This document shows, one piece after another, positions 1-8,318 of a stretch of 46,438 nt of DNA (position 1 is its first letter; each line of letters opens with the position of its first letter). The notes beneath the pieces are model-generated. The model was not told the DNA's origin and searched no databases. It was given only the letters and a program-made list of their open reading frames with translations. This DNA is from Clostridia bacterium (GTDB taxonomy: Bacteria > Acidobacteriota > Terriglobia > Terriglobales > Acidobacteriaceae). The stretch is taken from positions 1 to 46,438 of the forward strand of contig DATMYA010000006.1 of assembly GCA_035561135.1 (NCBI GenBank), in the 5' to 3' direction. The position numbers and the translations under genes were made by a program.

Positions 1-156
1 GCCCTGCCAAGCCGAGTATCCGCCTCGTTACAGACTGGCCAACAACTGCAGGTCAAAGCTTCTATTCGCCAGACTACCCTCAACGATTCTAGCTATTCAG
101 TCGCAAGTGTGTCGTCGTTAGTTGAAAGCGGGGTTATCCGCCTGCAGGCGCGCTAA
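1..156 (+). CDS. C-terminal end of an upstream protein (partial)
   Basis: An open frame enters at the first base and ends at TAA 154-156, giving 51 residues without a start. The residues are Ser/Thr/Val/Gln-rich and beta-strand-like, ending in Leu-Gln-Ala-Arg. The pattern of a LxTGxxLxVxA stretch followed by a Ser-rich piece and SLV resembles the end of the protein encoded at 376-1050, so this may be a third member of that tandem family. The frame is open from the edge, but the short length makes a chance frame possible. Confidence 0.4.
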   Translation, partial: ALPSRVSASLQTGQQLQVKASIRQTTLNDSSYSVASVSSLVESGVIRLQAR

Positions 157-160
157 TTAT

Positions 161-195
161 CGTGTCATCTCGGCGGTGTTCCGAGATGTGGGTCT
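161..195 (+). repeat. Palindromic hairpin repeat, copy A (TCTCGG type)
   Basis: The arms CATCTCGG (166-173) and CCGAGATG (181-188) flank the loop CGGTGTT, followed by TGGGTCT. It is the same hairpin as the copy at 1094-1124 but with a damaged outer left arm. It lies between a stop codon and the next gene, as most copies in the window do. Confidence 0.8.
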
Positions 196-375
196 CGACT
201 GCGGGCAAAGGTGTTCAGCAACGTATGCTTAATCCAGTACGGTCGTACTTACCGCCATTCCTACAAACGGTTCGGAATTCTCGGCCTGGGGTGGCTGCGA
301 CTCGGTAAACGGTAACACCTGCACCGTCCAGATGCACACTTCCCGGACGGTCACCGCGTCATTTTGGAGGCAGTG

Positions 376-1050
376 ATGGCAATGGGTAACTTGAAAGTGA
401 TGCTTCTGATATTGATATTTGCAGGCTCATTGAATTTACTTATGGCCCAGGATCGCATCCTCGATTTGACCGACATACCGAGAACAACAAGGCGCTTCAT
501 CCCGACAGAGGAGAGGATTACTAGCGGTAGTGTGATGGTTAGTGGCCGACCGCGTCCGGTCGAACCGTTGGCTCTTGTCCTCTTGCGCGCCGACGTGACT
601 CCTGACAAAAAAGTTGTATATGAAGTTAGATTCACAAATACCGGGTCGGAGCCTGTTTGCATTCCCACGGAGCCGAACGTTTCAAACATGGAACCCCTGA
701 AACCGGAGCCATACACATACGACGGGGCCGCCCTCTCACTGTTCACAAGTGATTTCGGCGGTGAAAGCAGGGGGCTTGGGAGCATTACCCTCGTTGACGA
801 TTCAAACCACTCACATTGCAAAAAACTGGAGCACAATGAGTCCTTTGTGATACGTGCAAAGACCAGGCGGGAGATACCCACTGATGCCATGCTCACAGGT
901 AATCTGCTGATACGAGCGAACTGGCGCCCATTTTCTGCTCGCGTCTGGTTCGCAGATGGTCAGATTCACGAGGATTCTTCGAGCACAGGTTCGCTCGTCT
1001 CCAACCCTTTGACGGTCTGCGCGACAGATTGCAATGGCACTAAACCCTGA
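376..1050 (+). CDS. Secreted protein of unknown function, tandem paralogue 1
   Basis: I do not recognise the family. The start is taken at ATG 376, behind GGAGG at 366-370; ATG 382 is an alternative, and an upstream TTG at 364 lies in the Shine-Dalgarno itself. The product is about 224 residues, with a hydrophobic signal-peptide-like segment at residues 6-24 ending near Ala-Gln. The mature part is beta-rich, with a segment on 'tnTGsepvciPt' and a later 'CKKLEHNES' stretch. The next gene (1304-2119) shows the same order: a 'sNTtdqmimLPw' segment, ISLF, a Ser-rich stretch, then a 'LKPGESV' segment. The two therefore look like diverged tandem copies, probably extracytoplasmic immunoglobulin-like proteins. 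Hairpin repeats lie on both sides. Confidence 0.7.
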   Translation: MAMGNLKVMLLILIFAGSLNLLMAQDRILDLTDIPRTTRRFIPTEERITSGSVMVSGRPRPVEPLALVLLRADVTPDKKVVYEVRFTNTGSEPVCIPTEPNVSNMEPLKPEPYTYDGAALSLFTSDFGGESRGLGSITLVDDSNHSHCKKLEHNESFVIRAKTRREIPTDAMLTGNLLIRANWRPFSARVWFADGQIHEDSSSTGSLVSNPLTVCATDCNGTKP

Positions 1051-1052
1051 GT

Positions 1053-1130
1053 AGGGCTGGTGGTCCACATCTCCGGGTAAACTGCGTCGGTGCCCCACAT
1101 CTCGGCGGTGTTCCGAGATGTGGGTCTTTT
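1053..1130 (+). repeat. Bipartite hairpin repeat, copy B (TCTCGG type)
   Basis: The left half, GGCTGGTGGTCCACATCTCC (from 1056), is followed by a perfect 12-bp hairpin: CCCACATCTCGG (1094-1105), loop CGGTGTT, CCGAGATGTGGG (1113-1124). It starts just 3 bases after the stop of the preceding gene. The left half matches the left halves of the copies at 30.1, 44.85 and 45.87 kb. The inner stem bases differ from those copies on both arms together. Confidence 0.9.
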
Positions 1131-1219
1131 GAACTTTTTCCGGCGTTACGCAATCACCGAATCACAATGGACGGCTGACAGACGCAGTGGCTTCGCGGGA
1201 AATGTGATGAGATCCCAAA

Positions 1220-1258
1220 AAGACCCACATCTGCGAACACCGCGCAGATGTGGGGCAC
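1220..1258 (-). repeat. Hairpin repeat, copy C (TCTGCG type)
   Basis: A perfect 12-bp inverted repeat: CCCACATCTGCG (1224-1235), loop AACACCG, CGCAGATGTGGG (1243-1254), then GGCACCC. The loop is the reverse complement of CGGTGTT, so this copy faces the opposite way to copies A and B. With copy B it forms a head-to-head pair about 100 bases apart, between the two paralogous secreted-protein genes. Confidence 0.9.
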
Positions 1259-1303
1259 CCAGCAGTCAATCGTAGCAGCGGCCCTACATTTACGAACTGC
1301 AGA

Positions 1304-2119
1304 ATGGAAACTTCAATGGCCCAATCAATTTTGCCCCTTATGCTGCATGCCGGTAGGTATATCGCTCTGTGTGTGGCCATCGGCGCTTCAGCACAGAGTG
1401 CGGACCAGAACAAGACCCTGGATCTTGGCCTTGTTCGCACGACTGAGCCGGCGGTAGTAGTTGTAGGCGGGAGCGGGACTGGAGGAGGAATCGGTGGGCC
1501 TGGCAGCGTGATTCAACCCGTTAAGGTTTCGATCATGCAGGTGGATAAATCACGCTGTCGAAGTGGCGAGATGGTGATCCAGATGGGAGTGAGCAACACG
1601 ACTGATCAGATGATTATGCTGCCTTGGAGTCCCGACGGTGAAGCCGTCGTGGCGCCGCATGGGCTAGCAGCATTTCCCTACAAACATCTCAATATCTCAC
1701 TGTTTGAGGAAGGAACGAACACACAGTCGTCCGCCGTGTCGCTGTTTGGTACGCCGCATAGTTCCGGCTCAGAAGTTTCATTGAAGCCGGGCGAGTCAGT
1801 AGTGGTCCGGGGACTTAGGATCAGCAACCCGTCCAATGACCTCTGCGCCGCTCGGTTCAGTGCTGTCGTCACTCTATATAGCGAGGAACTTTTCAAGGAC
1901 GGTGATAACAAATACCGTCTTCGCTCACGGCAATTATGGCAAGCTGAAGCACATTCGCCTAGTACCCATAAGCATGAAGTCCAACAAGAGCGCGTGCTGG
2001 ATCATGCAATGGCATTTCCCACCCACCTGAAGGTGCCCCAGGTTCCAGCGGAAAATTGCAGCACTACTTCGCTGGCTGATAGCTCAGGTACTTTTCCAGC
2101 GGAATTTCGAAGTACATGA
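1304..2119 (+). CDS. Secreted protein of unknown function, tandem paralogue 2
   Basis: Not recognised by family. The frame opens at 1250 inside hairpin copy C, so ATG 1304 (or ATG 1316) is the realistic start. The N-terminus is mildly hydrophobic and signal-like, ending near Ser-Ala-Gln-Ser-Ala. A short Gly/Val-rich stretch (VVVVGGSGTGGG) follows, then a beta-rich region sharing the order of motifs seen in the neighbour at 376-1050. The last ~19 codons run into the oppositely oriented gene at 2064-2741, and the final ~60 residues look unlike the rest. The true C-terminus may therefore have been lost by a frameshift around 1920-1980. Confidence 0.6.
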   Translation: METSMAQSILPLMLHAGRYIALCVAIGASAQSADQNKTLDLGLVRTTEPAVVVVGGSGTGGGIGGPGSVIQPVKVSIMQVDKSRCRSGEMVIQMGVSNTTDQMIMLPWSPDGEAVVAPHGLAAFPYKHLNISLFEEGTNTQSSAVSLFGTPHSSGSEVSLKPGESVVVRGLRISNPSNDLCAARFSAVVTLYSEELFKDGDNKYRLRSRQLWQAEAHSPSTHKHEVQQERVLDHAMAFPTHLKVPQVPAENCSTTSLADSSGTFPAEFRST

Positions 2120-2741
2120 GCTCGCCGCCATTTCCATCGGACAGTCCGGTCACATACAGATGCGCTCCGGCGAGCGGATCGCGCAAGTCTCCGACGTCGA
2201 AAAAGAAGAACCCAGCTTGTGTCGAGTGCGGTTCGACGGCCTTGGCGCGGAACTTGGAAGCCTCCAGTTCTTCGTAGGCCTGCTTGGGAACTCCGCCGCG
2301 ATCCTTGCTGCGCGGGAGGGGAATCGGCAGCGGATTGCGCGAGGGCTCATCGCCACGGCGCTTCAAGCGACTGATGCGGCGGAATATGTCATCGTCATCC
2401 GCTGGCTGGATCTTCGTGCGATCGCGCGTGATCAACTCAAGTTTCATGTTCGCAATAAACGCGGCGCTATCGCCATCGTTGCTGATAATGACGTGAAAGG
2501 GCAAGAAGCCGTGCTGCGCGTACGGGACGCTGAAAACCGCTGCCTTGTCCGCCATGTCGTAGGGATCGACGGCGATTGAGACTTTCTCGGCGGGATGCTC
2601 ATCGTGCGCCGGGTAGGTCTTCGCATGAAACGCCTTCGGCATGACGAAGTCTTTTGCCGCGGCTACGACTACGAACAGCGCGCAGACGACTAGAACGACG
2701 GCGGCGATACGTGTACCGGTTTCACCGTTTGAGCGATGCAT
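2064..2741 (-). CDS. Conserved exported protein of unknown function
   Basis: No family recognised. The product is about 225 residues from the ATG at 2741; an upstream ATG at 2756 is also in frame. An N-terminal hydrophobic segment (residues 10-28, AAVVLVVCALFVVV core) can serve as signal peptide or membrane anchor. The mature part is soluble-looking: a beta-rich first half (FHVIISNDGDSAAFIANMKL), a basic Pro-rich linker (RNPLPIPLPRSKDRGG) and an aromatic segment FFFFDVGDLRDPLAGAHLYV. It is transcribed away from the LPS operon starting at 2827, leaving a short divergent promoter gap. Its 3' end overlaps the end of the preceding convergent gene. Confidence 0.7.
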   Translation of the reverse strand: MHRSNGETGTRIAAVVLVVCALFVVVAAAKDFVMPKAFHAKTYPAHDEHPAEKVSIAVDPYDMADKAAVFSVPYAQHGFLPFHVIISNDGDSAAFIANMKLELITRDRTKIQPADDDDIFRRISRLKRRGDEPSRNPLPIPLPRSKDRGGVPKQAYEELEASKFRAKAVEPHSTQAGFFFFDVGDLRDPLAGAHLYVTGLSDGNGGELMYFEIPLEKYLSYQPAK

Positions 2742-2826
2742 GTTCGAGCGAAGCATGTCTGATTATCGTCCGTGTTGTCGATGGCGGCAACCGGAACAGC
2801 GGCATCGCCAAGTACAATGACTCACA

Positions 2827-4110
2827 GTGTATCTCGCATACAGTGCGTTGCTGGCGCTTGCGCTCATCCTGGGAGCGCCGTTCTGGCTCGTCCAAATGGT
2901 GCGTCACGGCAAGTACCGCGCGGGCCTGGGCGAGCGTCTCGGGTTTGTGCCGCGGCGTTTACGCGGGAGTAGCGGGCCTACCATCTGGATCCACGCAGTT
3001 TCGGTTGGCGAGGTGCTGGCCGTCAGCGCCGTCGTCAACGAACTACGCCGCGAACTGCCATATCGCATCGTTGTTTCCACAACGACTCAGACGGGTCAAA
3101 AACTGGCTCGCGAACGCTTTGGTGAAGCCTCGGTGTTCTATTTCCCCCTGGACTTTGCTGCATGCATCCGCCCCTACTTTGACGTGCTCAAGCCGGAGTT
3201 GGTGGTCTTGGCTGAAACAGAGTTCTGGCCGAACTTCCTGCGCGTTGCCCACAGCTCGGGCGCAAGGGTTGCGGTTGTGAACGGACGCATCTCCGACCGG
3301 TCGTTCCCGAGATATCGGCGCATCCGAGGGCTGCTCGCGGCCGTGCTTTCCAACGTTGATGCCTTCCTCACGCAGACCGAGGAAGATGCGAACAGGCTCG
3401 TCGAAATCGGAGCGCCTTCGGAGCGGGTGCGAGTTGCGGGAAATCTGAAGTTCGATGTGCGTCCGCCAGCAAGCGCCGAGTTCATAGGAGATTTACGACG
3501 CGCGCTTGGCCCCGCCGGTGACGCCGTCGTCGTGGCCGGTAGCACAGTGGAGGGCGAAGAGTCGATTGTGCTGGAGGCATTCGCCACCGTGCTGGAGCGG
3601 TACCCGAAGGCGCTGCTGGTGCTTGCGCCGCGTCATCGTGAGCGCTTCGACGAGGTCGCGCAGACATTGGCCGCGACCGGCCTACGGTTCTGGCGACGCT
3701 TGCAAATCGATCTGGCAACGATTTCACTTTCAGGCGGAGTGCTCGTTCTCGATACGATTGGCGAGCTGGCGTCCATCTACGAAGTCGCCGAGATAGCATT
3801 CGTCGGAGGAAGCTTGGTGCCCCGCGGCGGACACAATATTCTGGAGCCGGCACAGCATGGCGCAGCAATCCTGGTGGGCCCACATACCGAAAACTTCCGC
3901 GACATCATCGCCCTTTTCCAGCGTGCGGATGCCCTACAGGTAGTCACTCGGGAGTCGCTGGCGCAAACGCTGTTGCAACTCATCCACGACAAGGGCACTC
4001 GACAGTCGTTCGGGGCGCGGGCCAGGGCGGTGCTTGAATCCCAGGTGGGTGCCACGGAGAGGACGATTGCTGCGTTGCGCGAGCTACTTTCCAGCGAGGG
4101 ACGCCGATGA
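2827..4110 (+). CDS. waaA: 3-deoxy-D-manno-octulosonic acid (Kdo) transferase
   Basis: Transfers Kdo from CMP-Kdo onto lipid IVA at the inner membrane, the first step of LPS core assembly (GT30 family). The 427 residues match the family's usual ~425. The first ~20 residues form the N-terminal membrane anchor, followed by the basic segment KYRAGLGERLGF. The N-domain carries HAVSVGEV and STTTQTG; the C-domain carries FVGGSLVPRGGHNILEPA, typical of Kdo transferases. The start is GTG 2827, since no in-frame ATG precedes the conserved N-terminus. The stop overlaps the lpxK start (ATGA), so the two are translationally coupled. Confidence 0.95.
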   Translation: MYLAYSALLALALILGAPFWLVQMVRHGKYRAGLGERLGFVPRRLRGSSGPTIWIHAVSVGEVLAVSAVVNELRRELPYRIVVSTTTQTGQKLARERFGEASVFYFPLDFAACIRPYFDVLKPELVVLAETEFWPNFLRVAHSSGARVAVVNGRISDRSFPRYRRIRGLLAAVLSNVDAFLTQTEEDANRLVEIGAPSERVRVAGNLKFDVRPPASAEFIGDLRRALGPAGDAVVVAGSTVEGEESIVLEAFATVLERYPKALLVLAPRHRERFDEVAQTLAATGLRFWRRLQIDLATISLSGGVLVLDTIGELASIYEVAEIAFVGGSLVPRGGHNILEPAQHGAAILVGPHTENFRDIIALFQRADALQVVTRESLAQTLLQLIHDKGTRQSFGARARAVLESQVGATERTIAALRELLSSEGRR

Positions 4111-5054
4111 ATCCGCTATCAGGAATCTTCGGCGCAGTGGTTGCGAGCCGCAACGCGCTCTACGACGCGGGGGTTTTTCCACGACGGCGCTTGCGCGCGC
4201 CTGTGGTCAGCATCGGCAACATAAGCCTCGGCGGTGCAGGGAAGACCCCGTTCACGATTTTGCTTGGACGATTGCTGATGCGACGCGGAATCAGATTCGA
4301 CATCCTCTCTCGCGGCTATGGACGACAGACACGCGGAGCGATGCGCGTGCTCGGCGAGGGCGCGGCACGCCAGTTCGGGGACGAACCCTTGCTCATGGCG
4401 CGCACACTGGCCGTGCCGGTGTTCGTCGGCGAACGAAGGTTGGATGCTGGCCGACTTGCCGAACTCGAGGACGCGCCGGACTTGCATCTGCTTGACGATG
4501 GCTTTCAGCATAGGCGGCTTGCGCGCGATTTCGATATCGTGATGCTTTCGGAAGAAGACGTTCGCGGCAGACTCGTCCCTTCTGGGCGACTGCGCGAACC
4601 TGTGTCTTCACTACGACGGGCCGATGCCGTGGTGGTTGCGCCCGGCTTCCCGACGACGGACGTTGCAGCCTACTGCTCGCGGATCTGGCGCCTGCGTCGC
4701 GGGATCGAAGTGCGCTACACCGGCAGCAAGCCAATCGTGTTCTGTGGAATCGCGCGCCCGCAGCAGTTCTTCTCCCAAATTCGACAGGCCGGAATCAGGC
4801 CGTTGGCCGAGATTTCGCATCGCGACCATCACGCCTACTCCGAGCGCGACGTTGCTGACTTGCTAATGGCGGCGCAGTCACATGGCGCTGATGGGTTCAT
4901 CACCACGGAGAAAGATTCCATCAATTTGGGTACCATGCTGACTCGTCTGCCCAACGTCACCATTGCGCGAGTCTCCATGGAGTTGGACGACGCCGGGACG
5001 GTGATTGATGACATGCTGAAGACGATCGACGCGCGCCGGCAGGCGACGCTGTAA
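4107..5054 (+). CDS. lpxK: Tetraacyldisaccharide 4'-kinase (lipid A 4'-kinase)
   Basis: Phosphorylates the 4' position of the tetraacyldisaccharide-1-phosphate precursor to give lipid IVA, the acceptor for the upstream waaA product. The 315 residues are normal for LpxK. A Walker-A type P-loop GGAGKTP lies at residues 42-48. The family motif DDGFQHR follows near residue 130, and HHAYSERD and TTEKDSINL near 235-265. The ATG at 4107 overlaps the waaA stop by 4 bases, so expression is coupled. The order waaA-lpxK puts two consecutive lipid A/Kdo steps together. Confidence 0.95.
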   Translation: MNPLSGIFGAVVASRNALYDAGVFPRRRLRAPVVSIGNISLGGAGKTPFTILLGRLLMRRGIRFDILSRGYGRQTRGAMRVLGEGAARQFGDEPLLMARTLAVPVFVGERRLDAGRLAELEDAPDLHLLDDGFQHRRLARDFDIVMLSEEDVRGRLVPSGRLREPVSSLRRADAVVVAPGFPTTDVAAYCSRIWRLRRGIEVRYTGSKPIVFCGIARPQQFFSQIRQAGIRPLAEISHRDHHAYSERDVADLLMAAQSHGADGFITTEKDSINLGTMLTRLPNVTIARVSMELDDAGTVIDDMLKTIDARRQATL

Positions 5055-5123
5055 GCTGACTCGGCAGGGCAGCGGTGCTCGTGAGAGAATTCCGGTCAAG
5101 CCAAGGCAATTAGCAAGGGTTAA

Positions 5124-6158
5124 ATGAAGACAAAGGCCAACATTGGAAAATTGCGCAAGTACGTCGAGGAGTTTACAAACTTCACGGTGACGGTTCTCGG
5201 CGACCTTGTGGCAGACGAGTTCGTTTACGGCGAGATTGCGCGTGTTTCACGCGAGGCACCCGTCCTGATCCTGCGCCATCGCGAACAGACGGTTGTTCCC
5301 GGCGGTGGCGGGAACGCAGTCATGAACCTGGCCGCCCTCGGCATCAACGTGCTGCCCGTCGGAATCGTTGGGGACGACGAACCTGGCCGCCTCCTCGTGC
5401 AGCAGATGAAGGCTAAGAAGATTCCGACCAGCGGTATCGTTCGTGTTAAGGGCCACACGACGACGACGAAAACGCGCATTCTTGCCGGGATGACGCACTC
5501 GGCGCGGCAACAGGTCGTCCGCGTGGATCGCGAACCGGAGCCAATCAAAGACACGCATCCGGCGCTGCTCGAACTGATCTCGTCCGCGCGCGAATATGCA
5601 AAAGCCTCCGACGCGATGCTGATTTCGGACTATGGCTACGGCGCGGCCACTCCGCGACTGCTCACGTTTATTCGTTCAGACGGCTCGCTTGGCGATATGC
5701 CTATAACGCTGGATTCGCGCTACCGGATGCTGGAGTACAGCGGCGTTACGGCCGCGACGCCAAACGAACCCGAGGTGGAAGCAGCGCTCAATGTGAGCAT
5801 CGGCAACGACCACGAAAAGCTCTTTGCCGCAGGCGACGAACTTATGAAGCGCATGAACTTGCACTCGCTGGTGGTCACGCGAGGCAGCGACGGTATGGTC
5901 GCGTTCGAGCGAAAGGCAAAGCCGGTTGAGATTCCGATCTTCGGTTCGAACCAGGTCACCGACGTAACCGGCGCGGGCGATACGGTGATCGCAACCTTCA
6001 CTGCCGCGCTTGCCGCCGGCGCGGATACAGAGTCCGCAGCACGCCTGGCGAACTTTGCCGGCGGTCTTGTAGTTATGAAGCGTGGCACGGCGACCGTTTC
6101 GCGCCCGGAATTGCTTGCGGCGCTCGATGAGGCGGCGGAGGCAGGCGCTACCAAGTGA
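5124..6158 (+). CDS. rfaE1: D-glycero-beta-D-manno-heptose-7-phosphate kinase (HldE kinase half)
   Basis: A PfkB/ribokinase-family sugar kinase that phosphorylates heptose 7-phosphate at C1 for ADP-heptose synthesis. The 344 residues contain the sugar-binding GGGGNAVMNLAALG near residue 60, SDYGYG near 178, TPNEPE near 210, and the catalytic GAGD at 283-286 with Asp286 as the expected base. In E. coli this domain is fused to the nucleotidyltransferase as HldE; here the two are separate genes. The stop overlaps the next gene's GTG (GTGA, 6155-6158), which couples the two halves. AAGGGT stands upstream of the ATG at 5124. Confidence 0.93.
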   Translation: MKTKANIGKLRKYVEEFTNFTVTVLGDLVADEFVYGEIARVSREAPVLILRHREQTVVPGGGGNAVMNLAALGINVLPVGIVGDDEPGRLLVQQMKAKKIPTSGIVRVKGHTTTTKTRILAGMTHSARQQVVRVDREPEPIKDTHPALLELISSAREYAKASDAMLISDYGYGAATPRLLTFIRSDGSLGDMPITLDSRYRMLEYSGVTAATPNEPEVEAALNVSIGNDHEKLFAAGDELMKRMNLHSLVVTRGSDGMVAFERKAKPVEIPIFGSNQVTDVTGAGDTVIATFTAALAAGADTESAARLANFAGGLVVMKRGTATVSRPELLAALDEAAEAGATK

Positions 6159-6649
6159 AGCCGGGATACTCAAACAAGATTCTCGAACGAGAAGCCCTGA
6201 AGCAGCGCGTCGCAGAATGGCGGGCAGCGGGCGAGCAGGTCATCTTGACGAATGGATGCTTCGACATGCTGCACGTTGGGCACGTCCGGTATCTGCATGG
6301 TGCGAAATCGCTTGGCGGACGCGTAGTCGTTGCCGTCAACTCGGATGAGAGCGTCAGAATATTGAAAGGCGGTGGGCGGCCACTGATGCCGGAAGGCGAA
6401 CGCGCCGAAATCCTTGCGGCGTTGCAGGACGTGGATGCCGTCGTGGTCTTCTCGGAGCCGGATGTGCGCGCGCTAATCGGCGAAATCAAACCGGATGTGC
6501 AAGCAAAAGGCACCGACTACACCGCCGAAAGCGTCCCCGAACGCGACGCGGTAATCGCCTGCGGCGGGCGCGTGGAGATTGTCGGCGATCCAAAGGATCA
6601 CTCCACGACCGAATTCCTTAGCCAGATGCAGCCGCAGAAGAAGTCCTGA
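6155..6649 (+). CDS. rfaE2: D-glycero-beta-D-manno-heptose 1-phosphate adenylyltransferase (HldE transferase half)
   Basis: Transfers AMP to heptose-1-phosphate to make ADP-heptose, acting right after the kinase encoded upstream. The 164-residue protein is a single cytidylyltransferase-like domain. The nucleotide-binding TNGCFDMLHVGH is at residues 32-43, with HVGH at 40-43, and a later ending DHSTTEFL replaces the usual Ser-Thr-Thr signature region. GTG 6155 is chosen because it overlaps the kinase stop and leaves the natural ~25-residue N-terminal helix. The downstream heptosyltransferase gene completes the pathway. Confidence 0.93.
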   Translation: MKPGYSNKILEREALKQRVAEWRAAGEQVILTNGCFDMLHVGHVRYLHGAKSLGGRVVVAVNSDESVRILKGGGRPLMPEGERAEILAALQDVDAVVVFSEPDVRALIGEIKPDVQAKGTDYTAESVPERDAVIACGGRVEIVGDPKDHSTTEFLSQMQPQKKS

Positions 6650-6660
6650 GCCGCGCAACC

Positions 6661-7749
6661 TTGATCGAACCTGACTTGAAGAACGAACGCCCGGCAAAAC
6701 CTTCGCGCATCCTTGTCGTCCGGCTGGGCGCCATGGGCGATGTGATCCACGCCATGCCTGCCGTTGGTGCCTTAAGACACGCGCTGCCGGGTTGCGAGAT
6801 TGGATGGGCGATAGAGGAGCGCTGGCGTGCGTTACTTTGCTCTTGCGCGAATTCGTGCGGCGGTTCGCCGAACCTGGACATGCCGCTCGTTGATGCCGTT
6901 CACGTCGTGGATACAAAGAACTGGCGGCGGGCGATCGGGGCGAGAACGACGCGCGAACAGGTCCGCGCGGCCATCCGCGCAATCCGCGAACGTGAATACG
7001 ATGTTGCCATTGATTTCCAGGGCGCGATCAAGTCGGCGCTGCTGGCGCGAGTGTCTGGCGCAGAACGCCGGTTCGGATTCGCTACCCCCCGCGAGAAGCT
7101 GGCCGCGATGCTTTATTCCAGCGCGGTCGAGGCGGAAGGCGCGCACGTCATCGAGCAGAATTTCTCGCTGGCATCGCATGTAGCAGGCAAGACGCTAACG
7201 GACGCGCGAGCGATCTTCCCTGTGGACGCACGCGCCCGCGAGTGGCGCGAGAATGTGCTGAACGCGCACGAAGTGTGTCGCTACGGCATACTGACTCCGG
7301 GTGCCGGATGGGGAGCAAAGTGCTGGCCAGCGGAACGATACGCTGCGGTTGCCCGTGAGTTGTCGAGCACGGGATTGAAGCTCGTCATCAACTACGGCCC
7401 CGCGGAAGAGGCGCTCGCGCGTGCGGTACAGACCGAGAGCGCCGGCGCGGCCAAGATGATTCCGTGCGGCATCGCCGAACTGATTGAGCTCACGAGAGGT
7501 GCGCAGCTTTTCATCGGCGGCGACACCGGACCGATGCACTTGGCCGCTGCGCTAGGAGTGCCGGTTGTGGCGCTCTTCGGCCCGACAGACCCGGCGCGCA
7601 ACGGACCCTACGGGACCCGAAGTATCGTGTTGCGCAGCGAGCAGAGCCGCACCAGCTACTCGCATCGCGCGATGCTGGATGCAGGATTGATGTCCATTAC
7701 GGTGGCCGAAGTAACTTCGGCAGCCATGAGTTTATTAGGAGTGCAATGA
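6661..7749 (+). CDS. ADP-heptose:LPS heptosyltransferase (GT9 family)
   Basis: Adds heptose from ADP-heptose to the Kdo-lipid A core at the cytoplasmic face of the inner membrane. The 362 residues carry the GT9 N-terminal RILVVRLGAMGDVIHAMPAV (about 19-38), a WAIEERW segment, LTPGAGWGAKCWP near 215, and the donor-site GGDTGPMHLAAALGVPVV near 280. It looks more like WaaC (heptosyltransferase I) than WaaF by the IEERW segment, but that is not certain. The start is TTG 6661 or the TTG a few codons later; the first ATG would delete the conserved N-terminal strand. The stop overlaps the next ATG. Confidence 0.88.
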   Translation: MIEPDLKNERPAKPSRILVVRLGAMGDVIHAMPAVGALRHALPGCEIGWAIEERWRALLCSCANSCGGSPNLDMPLVDAVHVVDTKNWRRAIGARTTREQVRAAIRAIREREYDVAIDFQGAIKSALLARVSGAERRFGFATPREKLAAMLYSSAVEAEGAHVIEQNFSLASHVAGKTLTDARAIFPVDARAREWRENVLNAHEVCRYGILTPGAGWGAKCWPAERYAAVARELSSTGLKLVINYGPAEEALARAVQTESAGAAKMIPCGIAELIELTRGAQLFIGGDTGPMHLAAALGVPVVALFGPTDPARNGPYGTRSIVLRSEQSRTSYSHRAMLDAGLMSITVAEVTSAAMSLLGVQ

Positions 7750-8318
7750 CCGGAACGTCACAGACGGGTGTGAGTTGGAGCCGCGTTGCCCGGCGCATCA
7801 GGGTGCCACTCGGGTTCGCTTTTGCCGCTTTATACCTGTGGCTGGCGCGGCCCACGCTGGTTTCCCTCGTACTCGGCGCAGCCGTGGCGGCCTTAGGAGT
7901 CTGGGTGCGCGCGGTCGCTTCCGGACACGTTAAGAAAAACGAGGAACTCACAACGACGGGGCCTTACGCTTATTGCCGAAATCCGTTGTACCTGGGTTCC
8001 ATCATCATTGCCGCCGGTTTCGCCATTGCCTCGCTTAGTATCTGGGTCGCGGTCGCGATAGTGGTGCTGTTCGTTGCCATTTATCTGCCAGTCATACGCT
8101 CGGAAGAAGGATTTCTGCGATCGCGGTTCGGCAACTACGATTCTTATGCAGCGCGTGTTCCCCGCCTGCTGCCTACTTTTTGCGGTGCAAAGAACCCAGG
8201 AGCGGGATTTTCACGCGAGCTTTACATGCAACACCGCGAGTACAATGCAACGTTGGGCGCGATGCTGATGTTATGCGCCCTCGCGGCCAAGTTGTTCTGG
8301 TACTCGCGACTAGGTTGA
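7746..8318 (+). CDS. Isoprenylcysteine carboxyl methyltransferase-family membrane protein
   Basis: A small integral membrane methyltransferase of the ICMT/PEMT superfamily, 190 residues with about four hydrophobic segments (near 20-35, 38-55, 76-95 and 98-115). The C-terminal part carries the family signature: TTGPYAYCRNPLYLGS (about 71-86) and EEGFLRSRFGNYDSYAARVPR (about 116-137). These form the AdoMet-binding region in relatives. The bacterial substrate is not known. The ATG at 7746 overlaps the heptosyltransferase stop and its own stop overlaps the next start (TGATG), so it belongs to the LPS operon. A lipid or envelope substrate is an inference from this context. Confidence 0.85.
   Translation: MTGTSQTGVSWSRVARRIRVPLGFAFAALYLWLARPTLVSLVLGAAVAALGVWVRAVASGHVKKNEELTTTGPYAYCRNPLYLGSIIIAAGFAIASLSIWVAVAIVVLFVAIYLPVIRSEEGFLRSRFGNYDSYAARVPRLLPTFCGAKNPGAGFSRELYMQHREYNATLGAMLMLCALAAKLFWYSRLG

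Noticed and set aside
1053..1258. CRISPR array
   Set aside because: The repeats are inverted, unevenly spaced and contain internal palindromes with conserved loops; there are no spacer-repeat units or cas genes.
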